Below, piece by piece: positions 10,651 through 23,170 of a stretch of 64,000 bases of DNA (position 1 is the stretch's first letter; each line of letters opens with the position of its first letter). Both the position numbers and the translations under genes were made by a program. The stretch lies in the NCBI GenBank assembly GCA_965153355.1, contig OZ231126.1:102300001-102364000 (forward strand), written 5' to 3'. A model generated the notes under the pieces. The model saw only the letters and a list, made by a program, of their open reading frames with translations. It was not told the origin of the DNA and made no database searches. The stretch comes from Flaccisagitta enflata (lineage: Eukaryota; Chaetognatha; Sagittoidea; Aphragmophora).

Positions 10651-13600
10651 TAATCGTATTTTCCAATCAACCGGAAGCGGATGTTCAACCAAAACGCCCT
10701 TTTTGACATTGACAACCGTGCCCATATCAATTGAAGACTGATTGATAATAACTAATCAATATCCACCTCCTTCTATTCAACCAATGTGGAAATCAATGTA
10801 GTCATCATAAACAGTTTACATATTAGCGACGAGAAGTTATCATTATCGCCACATCGTAGATCGATGGTGGAGGATATGGCTGATAATCCGGTGGGCCTCG
10901 TGATTGGTACAACTACATCGTGGGTCGTTGTAGTTGATTTTACAGCTCAAGATAACACTTACACATCCTTACCATTAATACTTCAATGATTAGAGGTAGT
11001 ATGGTTTACTGAAACTGAATTAACTGTCACATCAGAGTTTGATGGTTAACCAGTTTACTAGATTAGTAATCTACCACTATATCAGAGCTCAATAGTGGTC
11101 AGACTCAATGAAAACAATGAACTCCATGGATCCATTGCACATGCAGAAATTGATTGGTACATCTTTTCATTCGTATGTAAATCAATTTAAATACCTTATT
11201 TTTTATTAGAAGACAATTACAATGAACTATAAAGATTGTCTTTATCCTTACGCATTCAACATTTCTGACCATTGAATCCAACAAGCGCTAATCAGACCGT
11301 CGCCGCGCACAAGGCTACAAAATCGGTCAACCATACTCTGATGAACTTAGTTTACCATACTGGTGGATTTATTGGTTAACAAATCAAATCTTAAATATAA
11401 TGGAAAATAATATACACGCTCAAAATCATGATCCAACACAAAAACGAATACATTATATTCCTAATTTTTATCTAATCACGACATACTACAACCTATCAAC
11501 ACAAATACTAATTTACCTCAAAACAAGACAAGTTACACTTATACAACAATATGCAAATCACAACAGACCAATCCACCAGTAACATGCTTTACCTTATCAT
11601 TGACACAACAACCATATGGAAGATGAACAAATCAATGAAGACGGCGAATTCACCATCCCAAAGACGTCTGGGAGGGTGAAATCTTGGCGAAAGACTCTAG
11701 ACATTCTTCAACTTTCTCAAATGCTTCATGAGAGAGACAACACAATACTACTAAATTGACATAGCACCACTATCACACCACCAGCAATGCTCCACCATTG
11801 CATCCACCAACAAACGAACAGCCAAAGTACCTGGACCGCTTGATGAAAGGGAAATGGCCGAGGGCAACCATCCACAGACCATTACCCTTCAATCAATGGA
11901 AGTGAATTGACAAGAGGTGAATGAACATCAAATGGAGGTGAATGAACATCAAATGGAGGTGAATGAACATCAAATGGAGGAGGATTGACAACAGAGATGA
12001 TATATTGAATGAAGGTGATGGAGGGATATGAATAAAGCGTGAGCATCTATTTCAGAAGATTGAATATCAAATGAAACGAATGGCTGAGGTGGAAGTGAGC
12101 ATGGAGGTGGTAGGCTATCAGGCAGAGCAGATGGCTTTATCAAGAATGGGAGGGTGTGGCACAGAGATGATATTGAGGTGAGAGGTGGAGGATATCAAAC
12201 AGGCGAGAATGGCTAATGAGATGGGAATGGGGGCAGTGGAGGTAGTGGATGAGCAAGTGAGGCGTAATGGGCGTTAGTGGATGAGCAGGCTGGCGAGGAC
12301 AAGAGATCGAGAAAGATTCAGCTCTGGCTGCGTCCTGGCATCACTTAAAGCTATAGTGACATGACAACACATTACTGCCTGTGCAATCCGCGGCGTGGCA
12401 TCATGTTCAGCGATACAAGCAAATGGTGTGTCTGCGCTCAACGGCAGCCTAATCTGGCAAAGTGCACGACTGTTATGGCGATGTGTGTCAATGATTAGAG
12501 AAAATGCATTGATGACTTTCATCCCCTCTGGAAAACCTCTCATAACTGCGCATGCTAACACAATACAAGCGACTGCAACAACTATAATGGATACTCTAGG
12601 TAGCCTAGCGCAATTGTGAATAATAAGGCGCGCTTAACTGAAAAGAACATCAGATTTCATTTTGAGTGTTAGTTATTATTAACAAGCAACAAATTGTGTG
12701 AAATTTTATTAATTCACAGCATGGAATAACAGGAAGTTGAAACGAATATTAAATTGTTGGATAACAAATTACTACAGTGTGCTGGCCCACATGGGATGAC
12801 AGTATTTTTTCTGTCGGACACGTAGGAAAGTGTACTCATTTCATATAACAGCTGAACAGCAGCTATCGACCGTAAAGATGTTACCGCATTGCAATGAGGA
12901 ACAGACATCTATTGACGGTATTCATGGTGACAAATTCATTCTGGTGATTTTGCTTCTGGCAGGCGACCTGCATTCTTAAGCAGCAATCACACAGAATGAT
13001 AAAGACATCGTCAGAGGACAATAGCAAAAATGACAGTAATACTACGAATAATTTGTAGAGTTGGTTATTACAAACCTGTTGTATGTACTTTCATCTGGTG
13101 TATGATCCCATGTGTGTTTGCTGAAGTATACACTGCTGAAACAGGTACTGTTTGTGGCTATGTGTGTGGATAGGACAATAGATTGCAAGCGAAGAAGTAT
13201 AAGTACTATTTGGGGTAATTAACGGCAAGGTATGCTGAACGCTATTACACTGCCGCGATAATCACTATGATTATCAATGCGGTTGGTAATGTCGATCGTT
13301 CGCGAACAACTCTTTCGAGATTAATTTAGACTACTGACTATTTTAGTTTTTCTCGAGAGTGGCATATTTGAAATCTCATATTCCTTTGCACTTTGTGTGT
13401 TCAAAACTAGCTCATTTTCATGATTATTATCTGGATCTATTCATGCCTGTTTAGTTCTGTTTATCTGTCTTCATGAATCTAACATATCATCATTGACTGC
13501 GACAGCCTGTGGACGCGTCATGCCATTTCTCTATCCAGCGTCAGGCGTCTGTTTTCGTGGCGCCTCTGTTAGTCGCTGTTCTTGATTCTGGACTGGCGTC

Positions 13601-16594
13601 GTGGCTGGTGGACGGCGCGATGTCACGCCTTCAGCGGTTTCTGTTGGCTGATAAATGACTCGCGGCGGCTGCTGGCGCGGCGTCGCGTTTGCCGCCAGCG
13701 TACTCTTTGCTGCATTTGATCACGATCGCTTCATGATAGCTCGTCCTCCGTTCCAGTAATAAAGCCGGTCACTGGTTAACTTACTAGCTGACAAATTAAT
13801 GATTACTAACCTATTATCGATTACTTATTACTGTTATTTAGGCATATTACGCTCATTATTATTTAGCTCTATTTTAATCATAATGCCTTTTCATTTAGCA
13901 CCATTGCTGCTGCATGCTGATACTTTTTCACACTCTTTGCTCCGCAGTTTCTACGTTTCCATATGAAATATGCGTTTTATCATCTCATTTCCTGGTTCTA
14001 TGTGGCTAATTAGTAAATAGTACTGTATTGTCAGTTGATATTGTAATTTCATGCCCAAAAGTCAATATGCTGCTTAAAAAAGTAAAATGCAAAATTTCAG
14101 AAGCATTCTTTATTTTTGTGTCCTGTTCCTGAAGGTAAATGACCAAGTCAGAAAAACAATTATTTCGATTCTCTTGAGAGATATCCAGCGTGTGTGTTTT
14201 ACGAAATTGAAGATCAAATTTTTCGTTTTACGATGTCGACGTCGATGATTCTTTGCTCAATTTTGCGGCATTTAACAGAAATCGATGGGTGAAATAGTCC
14301 GATAGTATCGAAACGAAAACGAACCAGATGTTTGATAACGCTCACTCGTTCATCGTTAATCATTCATTCATCGGCATTCATTTCAACTGGATTCATTCAA
14401 TCATTCTTCATTTCAGCTTTGTCGATCAGCTTTCATCGTTTTCATCGTGATACCATGGTTTCTAGTCGTCGTTATCGTCGCCAATTTTGTCGTCGTTTTC
14501 ATTGATATTATTTTGTTATTATGTGTTATTTTGTTGTGCTGGCCGATATTGTTAATGTTGATATTGTATTAATGACATGTTGTTGTGTGTTACGGTGATA
14601 TTGTTTTTTCAGTTCGTTACCCGCTGCGTTAACATTCGTGAACAAAGCGTCTGAAAATGAAATGAAATGTGCGTAGCCCGACCGGCTGCGCGTGCGTCGA
14701 GTGCGTATTGTTGATCATGTGATGCCTGCCTGCAGAAGACAGATGAACGAACGGGCAGGTGAGCTGACGAGCAATGAAGGAAGGCTCTCAAGCATGCTGG
14801 TGTGGATACTTCGTGGCGGCACCAGGCTGCAGGCAACGAACCGACCGACAACCTGAACAACACCGACAGACCGACACGCGGACAGACAGACAAACCCTCT
14901 TATAGAAGATAGGACGTCGAAATACGATTAATCTTTTTAATCTTTTTTATTTTCCGTGTAAGTATGAAGATCGATTTCAGCAACGTATACCATGTAAGAA
15001 GACGGATTTTTAGGTGCGACGAAGCACGCTGTGTCCCGTCGGTCGTCTGTCGAGTAACGCGTTCGTTCGACGATTTACACTTTTTACCTTATTGGAATAC
15101 TTGAACGTGTTTTATTCCGATTCGTCAATATGGCTCCCGTGCCTTGCCTTGACTCTTCGCATCCCATTTCTCTCTTCCTTTCCCTTTCCCTTTTCTTTTT
15201 CACCAGATTTACTTGAATGAATACGAAGTTGTGCCTTACGTTGCAATACGATATCTTACTGGAGAATGTAACTATGGAGGGAGAGTCACCGACGGACAAG
15301 ATAGGTAGTGAAAACTAAGTCGATAAAGAGACAAAGAAAGAGACAGAAAAAGATGAACTTAGAAAATTGAATCGAGGGAATGTTGGAAAACATGATGGAA
15401 GTAAGCTGGCAAGTTAGAGAGAAAGAAAGTTAGCACTGCTCTGTATCTCCACCGTGTACTTCAAACTAGGAGAACTGCCACTTTTATGACGGTTTCACAT
15501 GGTCCAGCCCATGTGTATTCCATGGCAAATGAGTGCAAAAAAATTCCTAGAGCGCTTTTTGAAATATTCACATTTTTTACCTTCATGAAGTACAGGTCAT
15601 TGAATTTTCCCATTTTTTGGACAATCAGGCTTGTTTTGCTTGTAACTTTTAAACGAATTGAGCTAAATATGCCAGATTGGTCCCATTTTTAAAGATCTCT
15701 TCAAGATCTTTCCAATTGTCACCATTTTTTGTAAATCCGTCCAAAAATAACAGAGATATAACCTGTCAAACATGAGCAATTTCATAGAGATTTTGGACAA
15801 TTTTCCAGGTTATGGAATTTTCCCCATTTTTGGATCAATTTACTTGTTTTGCTTGTAACTTTTAAACGAATCAAGCTAGAAATGCCAAGTTGGTCCCATT
15901 TTAAAGAATTTTTGAAGCTCTTTCAAACCGTCACAAATTTTTTGTGAATCAGTTAAAAAATGACTGAGTTATGACTTGTCAAACACAAGCAATTTCATGG
16001 TGATCTGGAGCGATCTTCCCACCACCTTTTTTGCAGTCTGATTTTGACTTTAGATACCTCCTTGGCTCCTCACATCCGTATAAGAGCTGCTATATGTATG
16101 TCGGTCCATCTGTCGGTCTGTCAGTCTGTCTGTTGGCCTTTCAATCTGTGACCCTTATCATGTTTAAAGACTAAAGGCCTTGATTATGGCATCACTGTAA
16201 GGATAGGAGCCTAAAGACATGGGTTTCAGGATTGAAATCTGGTCTTTGAGCAAAATCTTCGTAAATGAGAGGAAGCATTATATCATTATATTAACATTGA
16301 AAAAAATCTATAAGCTTTATGGGGTTTGAGGTTTAATCTCCTATTCTTTTGATATACTCTTAGTTTCCACAAAATCGAGGCTAAGACGCAATAACACCCC
16401 TTACCAAATTAGGCGAACTGGGAGTTTTTCTTCAAATCATTCTCCTGTCTAAACGGTTTGAGCTACAGATGCCGGTGGACTCAAATGAAAGAAAATTAAA
16501 ATATCTTTCAGGTCAATCACAACTCTGGGGTTTGAGGTTTAATCACCTATTCTTTTGATAGACTCTCAGTTTCCACAAAATCAAGGCTAAGACG

Positions 16595-17920
16595 CGATAG
16601 ACGTCCAAAGGCAGTAAGAGGTCAGCGGTACGGGTGCCCTGCTTGTGTGGTCTGTGATTTAGGTTGAGGAGGAGCAGGTCAGTGGCCTAAAAGGAGACAA
16701 GTCCTGTAGAACACGGGGAATCTGTCCATCCGTCTGTCTGTCCTTCTATCTGCCTTTCTTCTCTCCAGGATGCCCTCGTTTTGTCCCCCAATTTCATTCA
16801 TTCTTTTTGAGCAGCAGCCCCGGAGGGGCAGATGACCTATGAGGGCAGGGCGATTTTTCCAGTCTGGTGTCCCCCCCCCCCCGCTGTAAATCCATCCTCT
16901 AAGATCCAAAATCAGGCCTCCCAGATCCCATTACAAGCCTCCCAGATCCCATTACAAGCCTCCCAGACCCCAAACAAGGCCATCCAAGACCTTAAATTAG
17001 GCCTCCCATACCCCAAATCAGGACTTCCAGACCTCAAATCAGGCCTCCCAGGCCCCAAATCAGGCCTCTCAGATCCCAAATCAGGCCTCCCAGATCCTAA
17101 ATCAGGCCTCCCAGAGCTCATATCAGGCCTCTCTGAGCCTAACTCCAGCTTTTGGGCAGCGGCCCCAAAGGGGACGAAGCCCTGTAGAAGACAGGGGGAA
17201 TCTGTCCATCCGTATGTACATCCGTCCGTCCGCCCGTCCGTCCCCCCTGCCACATCCTCAGAGCTTCGTCTCCTTTGGGGCCTATTCTGACCCAAATTCT
17301 GCTAAATAGCCCAAATCTAAGCAATCTAAGCAAAATGGCCCAAATCTAAGCAAATGGCCCAAGAATTCAAGCAAAATCCTTTAAATCTTGCCAAGAAAAC
17401 AGTTCAGCCTGGTGTCTATCATTTTGGCCATTTAGACCCATTTTGGTGCCTCCAATACCTAGATTCTGACCAGATTTGGGCCATTTTGCTTAGATTTGGG
17501 CCATTTTGTTTGGATTAGGGCCATTTTGCTTAGATTTGGACCATATTGGTTGGATTTGGGCCATTTAGCAGAATTTGGGTTAGAATATGCACCAAAGGAG
17601 ACGAAACCCTGAGGATGGGGCAGGGGGTGACGAACGGACAGACGGACGGACAGATTCCTCCTGTGTTCTACAGGACTTCGTTCCCTTCGGGGCCGCTGCC
17701 CTGCTTGACCTCAGATTGAGCCTCCTAGATCCCAAATCACTAGATCCCAAATCAGGCCTTATTTCAGGCCTCTCAGACCCTAAATCTGGCCTCTCAGATC
17801 CTTAATCAGGCCTCCTAGACACCAAATCAGGCATCTTAGATCCTAAATCAGGCCTCCTCAAATCAAGTCTCCCAGACCCTCAATCAGTTCTCAAGGCACG
17901 CCTCCTTTTTTGGGCAGCGG
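16595..17920. repeat. Foldback satellite block, right arm
   Basis: Inverted partner of 581-1860. It has 16-18 bp arrays (CCTCCCAGATCCCAAATCAGG variants) at 16910-17140 and 17700-17880 and a CAAAATGGCCC array with its inverse at 17300-17580. Three copies of the GGGCAGCGGCCCC cassette lie at 16815, 17155 and 17690. A C-homopolymer at 16868-16882 pairs with the G-run on the left. Confidence 0.75.
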
Positions 17921-18395
17921 CCCCGAAGGGTCGATGACCTATCTTTTCACATATATGGGATTTTCTCTCCTCCTTCCTCCTTCTCCACTCATTATCCTAT
18001 GTCCCCTGCAATCCCAGTCCCGAGCTCAAATTCCAGTCTTGAGGCCCAAATCCCAGTCTTGAGGCCCAAATCCCAGCCTCAAGGCCCAAATCCTAGCCTC
18101 AAGGCCTAAATCCTAGCCTGGAGGCCCAGATTTCAGCCGTGAAGCCCAAATCTCAGCCACAAGGTCAAAGTCTCAGCCAAGAGCGCCCAGATCGGCCTTG
18201 AGGCCCAAATCTCAGCCTCCAGGCTAGGTTTGGAAGCCTTGAGGCTGATTTGAGCGCGAGGCTGGTTGGGCCTCAAGACTGGTATTTGGGCCTTGGGACT
18301 GAGAATGGAGGGGGAGGGACGGGGGAGGAGGAGGAGGAGGAGGAGAAAATCCCCCATATGTGTGAAAGCATAGATTATCAACCCCTTGGGAGCTG
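17920..18395. repeat. Foldback module A, right arm
   Basis: Inverted counterpart of 77-580: GGGCAGCGGCCCC stem, GATGACCTA, polypyrimidine tract, AAGGCCCAAATCCCAG units, then the inverse. The distal stem is damaged (CCTTGGGAGCTGCC in place of the usual GC-rich arm). Confidence 0.7.
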
Positions 18396-18963
18396 CCCTC
18401 CCCTCAGCACCAATCACAACTTGGGCAGGACACGGGTGCACATGGCCATCTAACGACACACGGCTATTCGACCTACCAAACCCTAAATCAAGATTCTCAA
18501 ACCTCAGATACTCAGGCCTCTTAAGACATGATCAGAAAAATTGCCCTGTGTGGAATTATGGGTCATCTGCCTCCCCAGGACTGCTGCCCCATTACCTCAA
18601 CACATCAAAATCAGATAAAGTCAGTGGGGCATCAGGTACCGACGCTTGAGCGGCCTGTTCTTAATTAAATCTATACCTCCAACTTTTAAGCTTAGTTCAA
18701 AGGCACAATGTGCCATGTGTGCCCCTGTTTCGGCCATCCTGGGTGGAACCAATGGGCAGAAAGTTCCCCTATTTTCTACAGGATTTTATCTCCTTCTGGG
18801 CCACTGCCCAAAAACAAAGGTCCTGTTTTTTACAGGCTGCCCAAAAAGAATGAGCACACACGCATGATGGTCATTAGTCCCATTGACCATTGCCGGTAAA
18901 GGAAAGGTACTATCTTCGACTTCAGGATATTCCCAGATCCCTAGATTGGCACAACTTTCCTTT

Positions 18964-19035
18964 GGCAGGGAGAAAACAAAAGAGCAACGGCAACGGCCAT
19001 CGAATCGTTTCATTTCGTCTCGCGCGGTCTCTACA
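18964..19035. repeat. 72-bp exact direct repeat, copy 1
   Basis: Runs from GGCAGGGAGAAAAC to CGCGGTCTCTACA and is identical to 27743-27814. The flanks differ completely on both sides. Copy 2 is preceded by an A/T-rich CAATAAAAATAC and a GCCAATCAG box, so copy 2 may be the start of a transcribed unit and copy 1 a transposed piece; this is inference. Confidence 0.8.
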
Positions 19036-19284
19036 TCGCCTCCCCCACCCCCTTGACAAGGTACCCCGAGTACAAACATCACGTTAATCCACCAACTGCA
19101 CATTAAGAACAATGCCAGCACAATAAGAACGCCAGCACAATAAGAACAACGCCAGCTCAGACCAAACCTTATTACGACTTTCTTCAACAATTGATTCCAA
19201 TGTCAATGTTTCCACCGAATGCTAAACCCCGGAGATATCTTTCCAACAACGACGATTACAACATGGAAACAGAGACCACTCGGT

Positions 19285-19430
19285 TTATCACATTCCCAAC
19301 ACGATTCGTAATTAATGGGAAGTACATATACAAACATACCATCGTCCAATTCTTGGTCATTCCAACCCAAAATTGTTGTGTTGAATGCCGGAAAACCGTC
19401 GCGAAATATTTTTAGCTGTAATATTTTCGT
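19285..19430 (+). repeat. Inverted pair with conserved peptide end, copy A
   Basis: About 80% identical to the reverse complement of 23550-23700. In both copies the frame ends with the same peptide, CxECRKTVAKYF followed by stop, and the shared DNA continues about 20 bp past the stop. This could be the 3' end of a transposon gene; no family was recognised. Confidence 0.5.
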
Positions 19431-20141
19431 CAGTCTGCTGATCTTTACAGCCTTCTTGATGATAGAAATAGGAAAATAATTGTTTTCTTTATTATTTTTA
19501 AACTGGTTGGAAAAAAAAGACTTGGTGTTGGTCTTGTTTGAAAGATATTTAAAAATGAAAGATGGATCATGGATATATTCAGGCTGAGGGCCCGTGAAGG
19601 GTCCTTCAGGGGCCTCTTAAGGGCCCAAAATGGCCAAAATGGCAAAATGGTAAAATATGACCAAAATCTTGAGTGCCTTCTGTTTTTTTTTCAGCAGATC
19701 TGGCAATATACATGGCTATCCAAATTGTGTGCTGGTGGGCAGGGGTAGTAATAAATGGCCCCTATATAAGTATAAATGGATTGTTTCTGTTTGAGCAGGT
19801 TTTGTGTCACATCACTTGTCATTCACATTCTGAATCTCCACAAAAATATTAAGAAATCAAAAATTTTGCAAAAAAAGGGTCAATTACCTCCCAATCATGA
19901 ACAATCTGAGGGTTTCTAGTCAATCCATTTAAAATTCAAAGGATATATTGATGTAAAGTTAATCAAAAACGCGATTTTGGAGTAAAAATTCTAAAAAAGT
20001 TTATCAAATTTAAAATCTAGATGGAAGCTAAATTGCTTAAGCCAGTGCTTTGAAATTTTGCAAAAACAAATGATAGGTTATGTGCTTTCAGACAAAATCA
20101 GACCAAATTTCTCAAAATGAATACCTTAGGCACCATGAAGG

Positions 20142-20343
20142 TTTTTAGTCGCGTGCACGGGACTCTACAACCCGCTTTGTCCGTCGTTGGGTCCGTCGGT
20201 CCGTCGGTTGGTCCGTCACACTTTACTTTTTTTTATGATTTCATTTTTTTATGTCACCGCTCCTGCCCAAATGGTCTGGTGACCTTAAATATGGCCCCTG
20301 CCCACCCACACGCGACTTTTGTAGCCGTGTATCTGGCCTTGTT
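20142..20343 (-). mobile_element. Hairpin-ended (GTCY)n element, GTCGCG subtype
   Basis: On the minus strand it starts AACAAGGCC, carries the arm AGTCGCGTG (minus of 20306-20316), GGGTGGGCAGGGGC, a GACGGACC microsatellite, then GAGTCCCGTGCACGCGACTAAAAA-type hairpin end near 20142-20165. A degenerate second copy follows at 20497-20620. Confidence 0.65.
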
Positions 20344-20639
20344 CTGGTATCAGTTGCTTTTGATTGCAGGGTAAGAGGCCTGATGGGGTGGGACAGACGG
20401 ACAAACTGACGGACAAACAATATTCCCCCTGTGTTCCACAGTGTTCCACAAGACTTTGTCCCCTTTGGAGCCGCAGCCCAAAAACCAGAACATGGCACTT
20501 TTTAGTTGCATGCTACGCTGATCACATTTTACATCTTTTTATGATTTTTATTCTTTGCCCTCTCTGCTCATGCCCAAGTGGTCTGATGACCCCTGTATCC
20601 GGCCTTTTTCTAGCTGCGTACTAGACACTATTTTCAGGC

Positions 20640-21006
20640 CTGCATATTACGCATGTCAGAGTGCTGGAATAGGCCAAAGTTGGCTTCCCCCCGCCATAAT
20701 CTTCTTTCTGTGATTTTATTCTATGAAATGAGCCGTCGTGCAAATTTCAAATCGATCGGAAACCATCCTTAGGGTCACCATGAAGTTTCCATAGAAATCT
20801 ATGGTGGAGGCAAAATTTGCATAATAAGAATATTGATTCCAATGCTTATTCAATAGAAACTTCAACCTCTCCCTAACGATGGTTCCCGATCGAATTGAAG
20901 GTCACGCGACGGCTTGTTTGACAGGATTTTTGCTAAGGAAAAAGATGAAGGTGGGAGAAAGCCAGTTTTGCCTGTTTTTGGCACCCTGACACGCGTACTG
21001 CATATA
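20640..21006. mobile_element. Palindromic MITE of about 365 bp
   Basis: The left end TTACGCATGTCAGAGTGC pairs with the right end GGCACCCTGACACGCGTA. The inner arms also pair: AAATTTCAAATCGATCGG with CCGATCGAATTGAAGG, and AAACCATCCTTAGGG with CCCTAACGATGGTT. Target duplication not resolved. There is no coding capacity. Confidence 0.6.
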
Positions 21007-21368
21007 TGCCTAGTCGCCATTCTGAAATGAGACCAGAATGTTGCATGCTAATCATTGCATTTTTTGGCAGCGTTTACACAATTGATTTGTTGTTTACACC
21101 TTGATTTGTTGGTCCATCGGTCTGTCAGTCTATCCATCCGTTAGTCCATCACATTGCACTTGGCGGTTTTTTAGACTTAGGCCTCAAGGCTCCTGTCCAA
21201 ATGCCTTAATACTGCCCCTGCTCTCCCGCACATAAATTGACTAGCCATGTATAGTGTGTATGCGTTCTTATTCTTTTTTTTTTTACTCACAAGCTACGTG
21301 ACTCTACAACCTGCTATGTCTGTCCATCTGTCCGTCTGTCCATTAGTTGGTTGGTTGGTCATCTTTTT

Positions 21369-21842
21369 GGGCAGCGGCCCCAAAGGGGTCGATGACCTAT
21401 GCTTTCACACAGGGGAATTTTCTCCTCCTCCTCCTTCCCCTTCTCCGTACCCCCCCCATCTCCAGGCCTATATCTCAGCCTAGAAGCCCATATCCCAGCC
21501 TCAAGGCCCAAATCCCAGTCTTGAGGCCCACATCCCAGTCTTGAGGTCCAAATCCCAATTTCAAGGCCCAAATCCCATCCTAAAGCCAAAATTCTTCTTT
21601 GGGGCCCAAATTCTGGCTTTGAGGGATTTGGGCCTCAAGACTGGGATTTGGGCCTCGAGGCTGAGATATGGGCCTGGAGGTGGGGGGGGAGGACAGAGGA
21701 GGAGGAGGAAGAGGAGAAAATTCCCCTGTGTGAAAGCATAGGTCATTGACCCCTTTGGGGCCGCTGCCCTGCTCTCCTTCAACTTCAACCACAGCCTACT
21801 AAGGCAGGGCACAGGTACCGCTGACCATCTAACGCTTTTGCG
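21369..21842. repeat. Complete foldback unit: module A plus terminal tail
   Basis: The hairpin 21369-21769 has GGGCAGCGGCCCC arms, GATGACCTATGC, polypyrimidine tract and AAGGCCCAAATCCCAG units inverting near 21600. The tail 21770-21842 carries GGCAGGGCAC, GGTACCGCTGACC and ends CATCTAACGCTTTTGCGAC, the same terminus found at window positions 1-40 and at 49040-49095. The unit abuts the GTCY end of a hairpin-type element (21283-21360). Confidence 0.75.
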
Positions 21843-23170
21843 ACTATTTTGGCCTGAAGAGCAGATTTATGATCAGGCCGCAGGCCTGAGGCTCAAAGGG
21901 CAGATTTGAGGTCTTGAAAGCTGATTTGAGGCCTGGAGGGCTGATTTGAGGACTTGTTTTTTAGTCGCATGCTACGTGACTCTACAACCTGCTATGTCTG
22001 TCCATCAGCTGGTTAGTTGGTTGGTCCCCTTTTTTGGGCAGCAGCAGCAAAGGGGACAAAGTCCTGTAGAACACAGGGGGATGTGGGGATGTGTGTTCGT
22101 TCATCTGATTGTTCTTCAATTTGATTGTCCCCCCCTATGGCAACTCAGACCTCAAATTAGGCCTTTCAGGCCTCAAATCAGACCTATAAGGCCTCAAATC
22201 AGGTCTCTAGGGCCTCAAGTCAGCCCTCTCAGACCTCTTATACCTCAACTCAGTCTTCACAGGACTCAAATCAACCCTCACAGACCTCAAATCAGCCCTA
22301 ACAGACCTCAAATCAGGCCTTGGGTCTCAAATGAGCCCACTCAGGCTTCAAATCAACCCAAAGGCAGTAAATGGTCAGCGGTACCCATGCCCTGCTTGAG
22401 TAGCATGTTATTTAAGTTGAGGGGGAGCAGGGCAGCGGCCCCAAAGGGGACGAAGTCCTGTAGAACACAGAGGAAATCTGTCCATCTGTCCCTCCATCAG
22501 CAATATGGAACAAATCTAAGCAAAATGGCCCAAATCTAAGCAAAATGGCCCAAAACCTAGCAAAATGGCTCAAATCTGGTCAGAATCTAGGTATCAAAGG
22601 CCACAACATAGGTCTAAGGGGCCAAAATGATGGACCTCAGGCCAAAATTGGGGTTTACTAGCTAGATTTGGGCCATTTTGCTTGAACTTGAGCCATTATG
22701 CTAGGATTTGGGCTATTTTGCAGAATTTGGGTCAGAATAGGTCCCAAAGGAGACGAAGCCCTGAAGATGAGGCAAAGGGGGGGAGGGACAGACGTACGGA
22801 TAGACAGACGCACATATAGACGGATGGACAGATTCCCCCTGTGTTCTACAGGACTTTGTCCCCCTTGGGGCCGCTGCCCAAAAAACCTTCTCAGGCTTCA
22901 AATTTGCCCCCTCAGCCCTCAGTTCATTGATGGATGGATGGGCCGCTTCCCTGCTACCCCCACTCAGATTCACAATCATGAAAAGCAGTGGTAAGGGGTA
23001 TTGCTGACCACATATTGCCCTTGAGCAACTGGTTTGGCCTGAAGAGCAGTTTTGAGGTCAGGCGTCAGGCTTGAGGCCTAAAGGGCAGATTTGAGGTATT
23101 GGAAGCTGATTTGAAGCCTGGAGGTCTCGAAAGCAGATATGAGGTCTGGAAAGCTGATTTAAGGACAAGA
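21843..23170. repeat. Foldback satellite block
   Basis: Includes another hairpin-element end (TTTTTTAGTCGCATGCTACG, 21956-21975) fused to a GGGCAGCAGC cassette, a 15-18 bp array CCTCAAATCAGRCC at 22140-22350, GGTCAGCGGTACC tail at 22373-22390, cassettes at 22434 and 22850, and an inverted pair of CAAAATGGCCCAAATCTAAG arrays at 22500-22580 and 22640-22730. No gene. Confidence 0.7.

Larger units (their letters stand above)
9718..18460. repeat. Right arm of the giant inverted repeat
   Basis: Reverse-complement partner of 1-9660. The inner block 10600-12034 and the outer block 15100-18460 are nearly the same as the left arm, whereas 12040-15090 is strongly diverged with many indels. It ends near 18460, where the shared terminal motif CCATCTAACG (also at 21824 and 49079) is followed by unrelated sequence. 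The right arm has lost most of the 21-bp minisatellite present on the left, and the inner half of its hexamer array is degenerate. No gene is supported; 12274-12561 and 14609-14893 have open frames but these are products of the diverged repeat. Confidence 0.85.
18461..20140. repeat. Mixed repeat fragments, no gene
   Basis: Holds foldback-cassette fragments (18560-18610; 18740-18850, where CCCTATTTTCTACAGGATTT and the diverged CCTGTTTTTTACAGG precede GGGC-CACTGCCC), the first copy of a 72-bp exact repeat (18964-19035), and one half of an inverted pair (19285-19430). Between 19440 and 20140 I see only A/T-rich unique-looking sequence. The open frames at 18646-19190 lack conserved motifs. Confidence 0.5.

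Noticed and set aside
8506-10741. Frames of Met-Ser-Lys, Met-Asp and Ser-Pro-Cys repeats up to 284 codons
   Set aside because: Products of the hexamer array on both strands; no non-repetitive domain.
18786-19190. 134-codon minus-strand frame with a hydrophobic N terminus
   Set aside because: Overlaps foldback fragments and the 72-bp repeat; no conserved motif.
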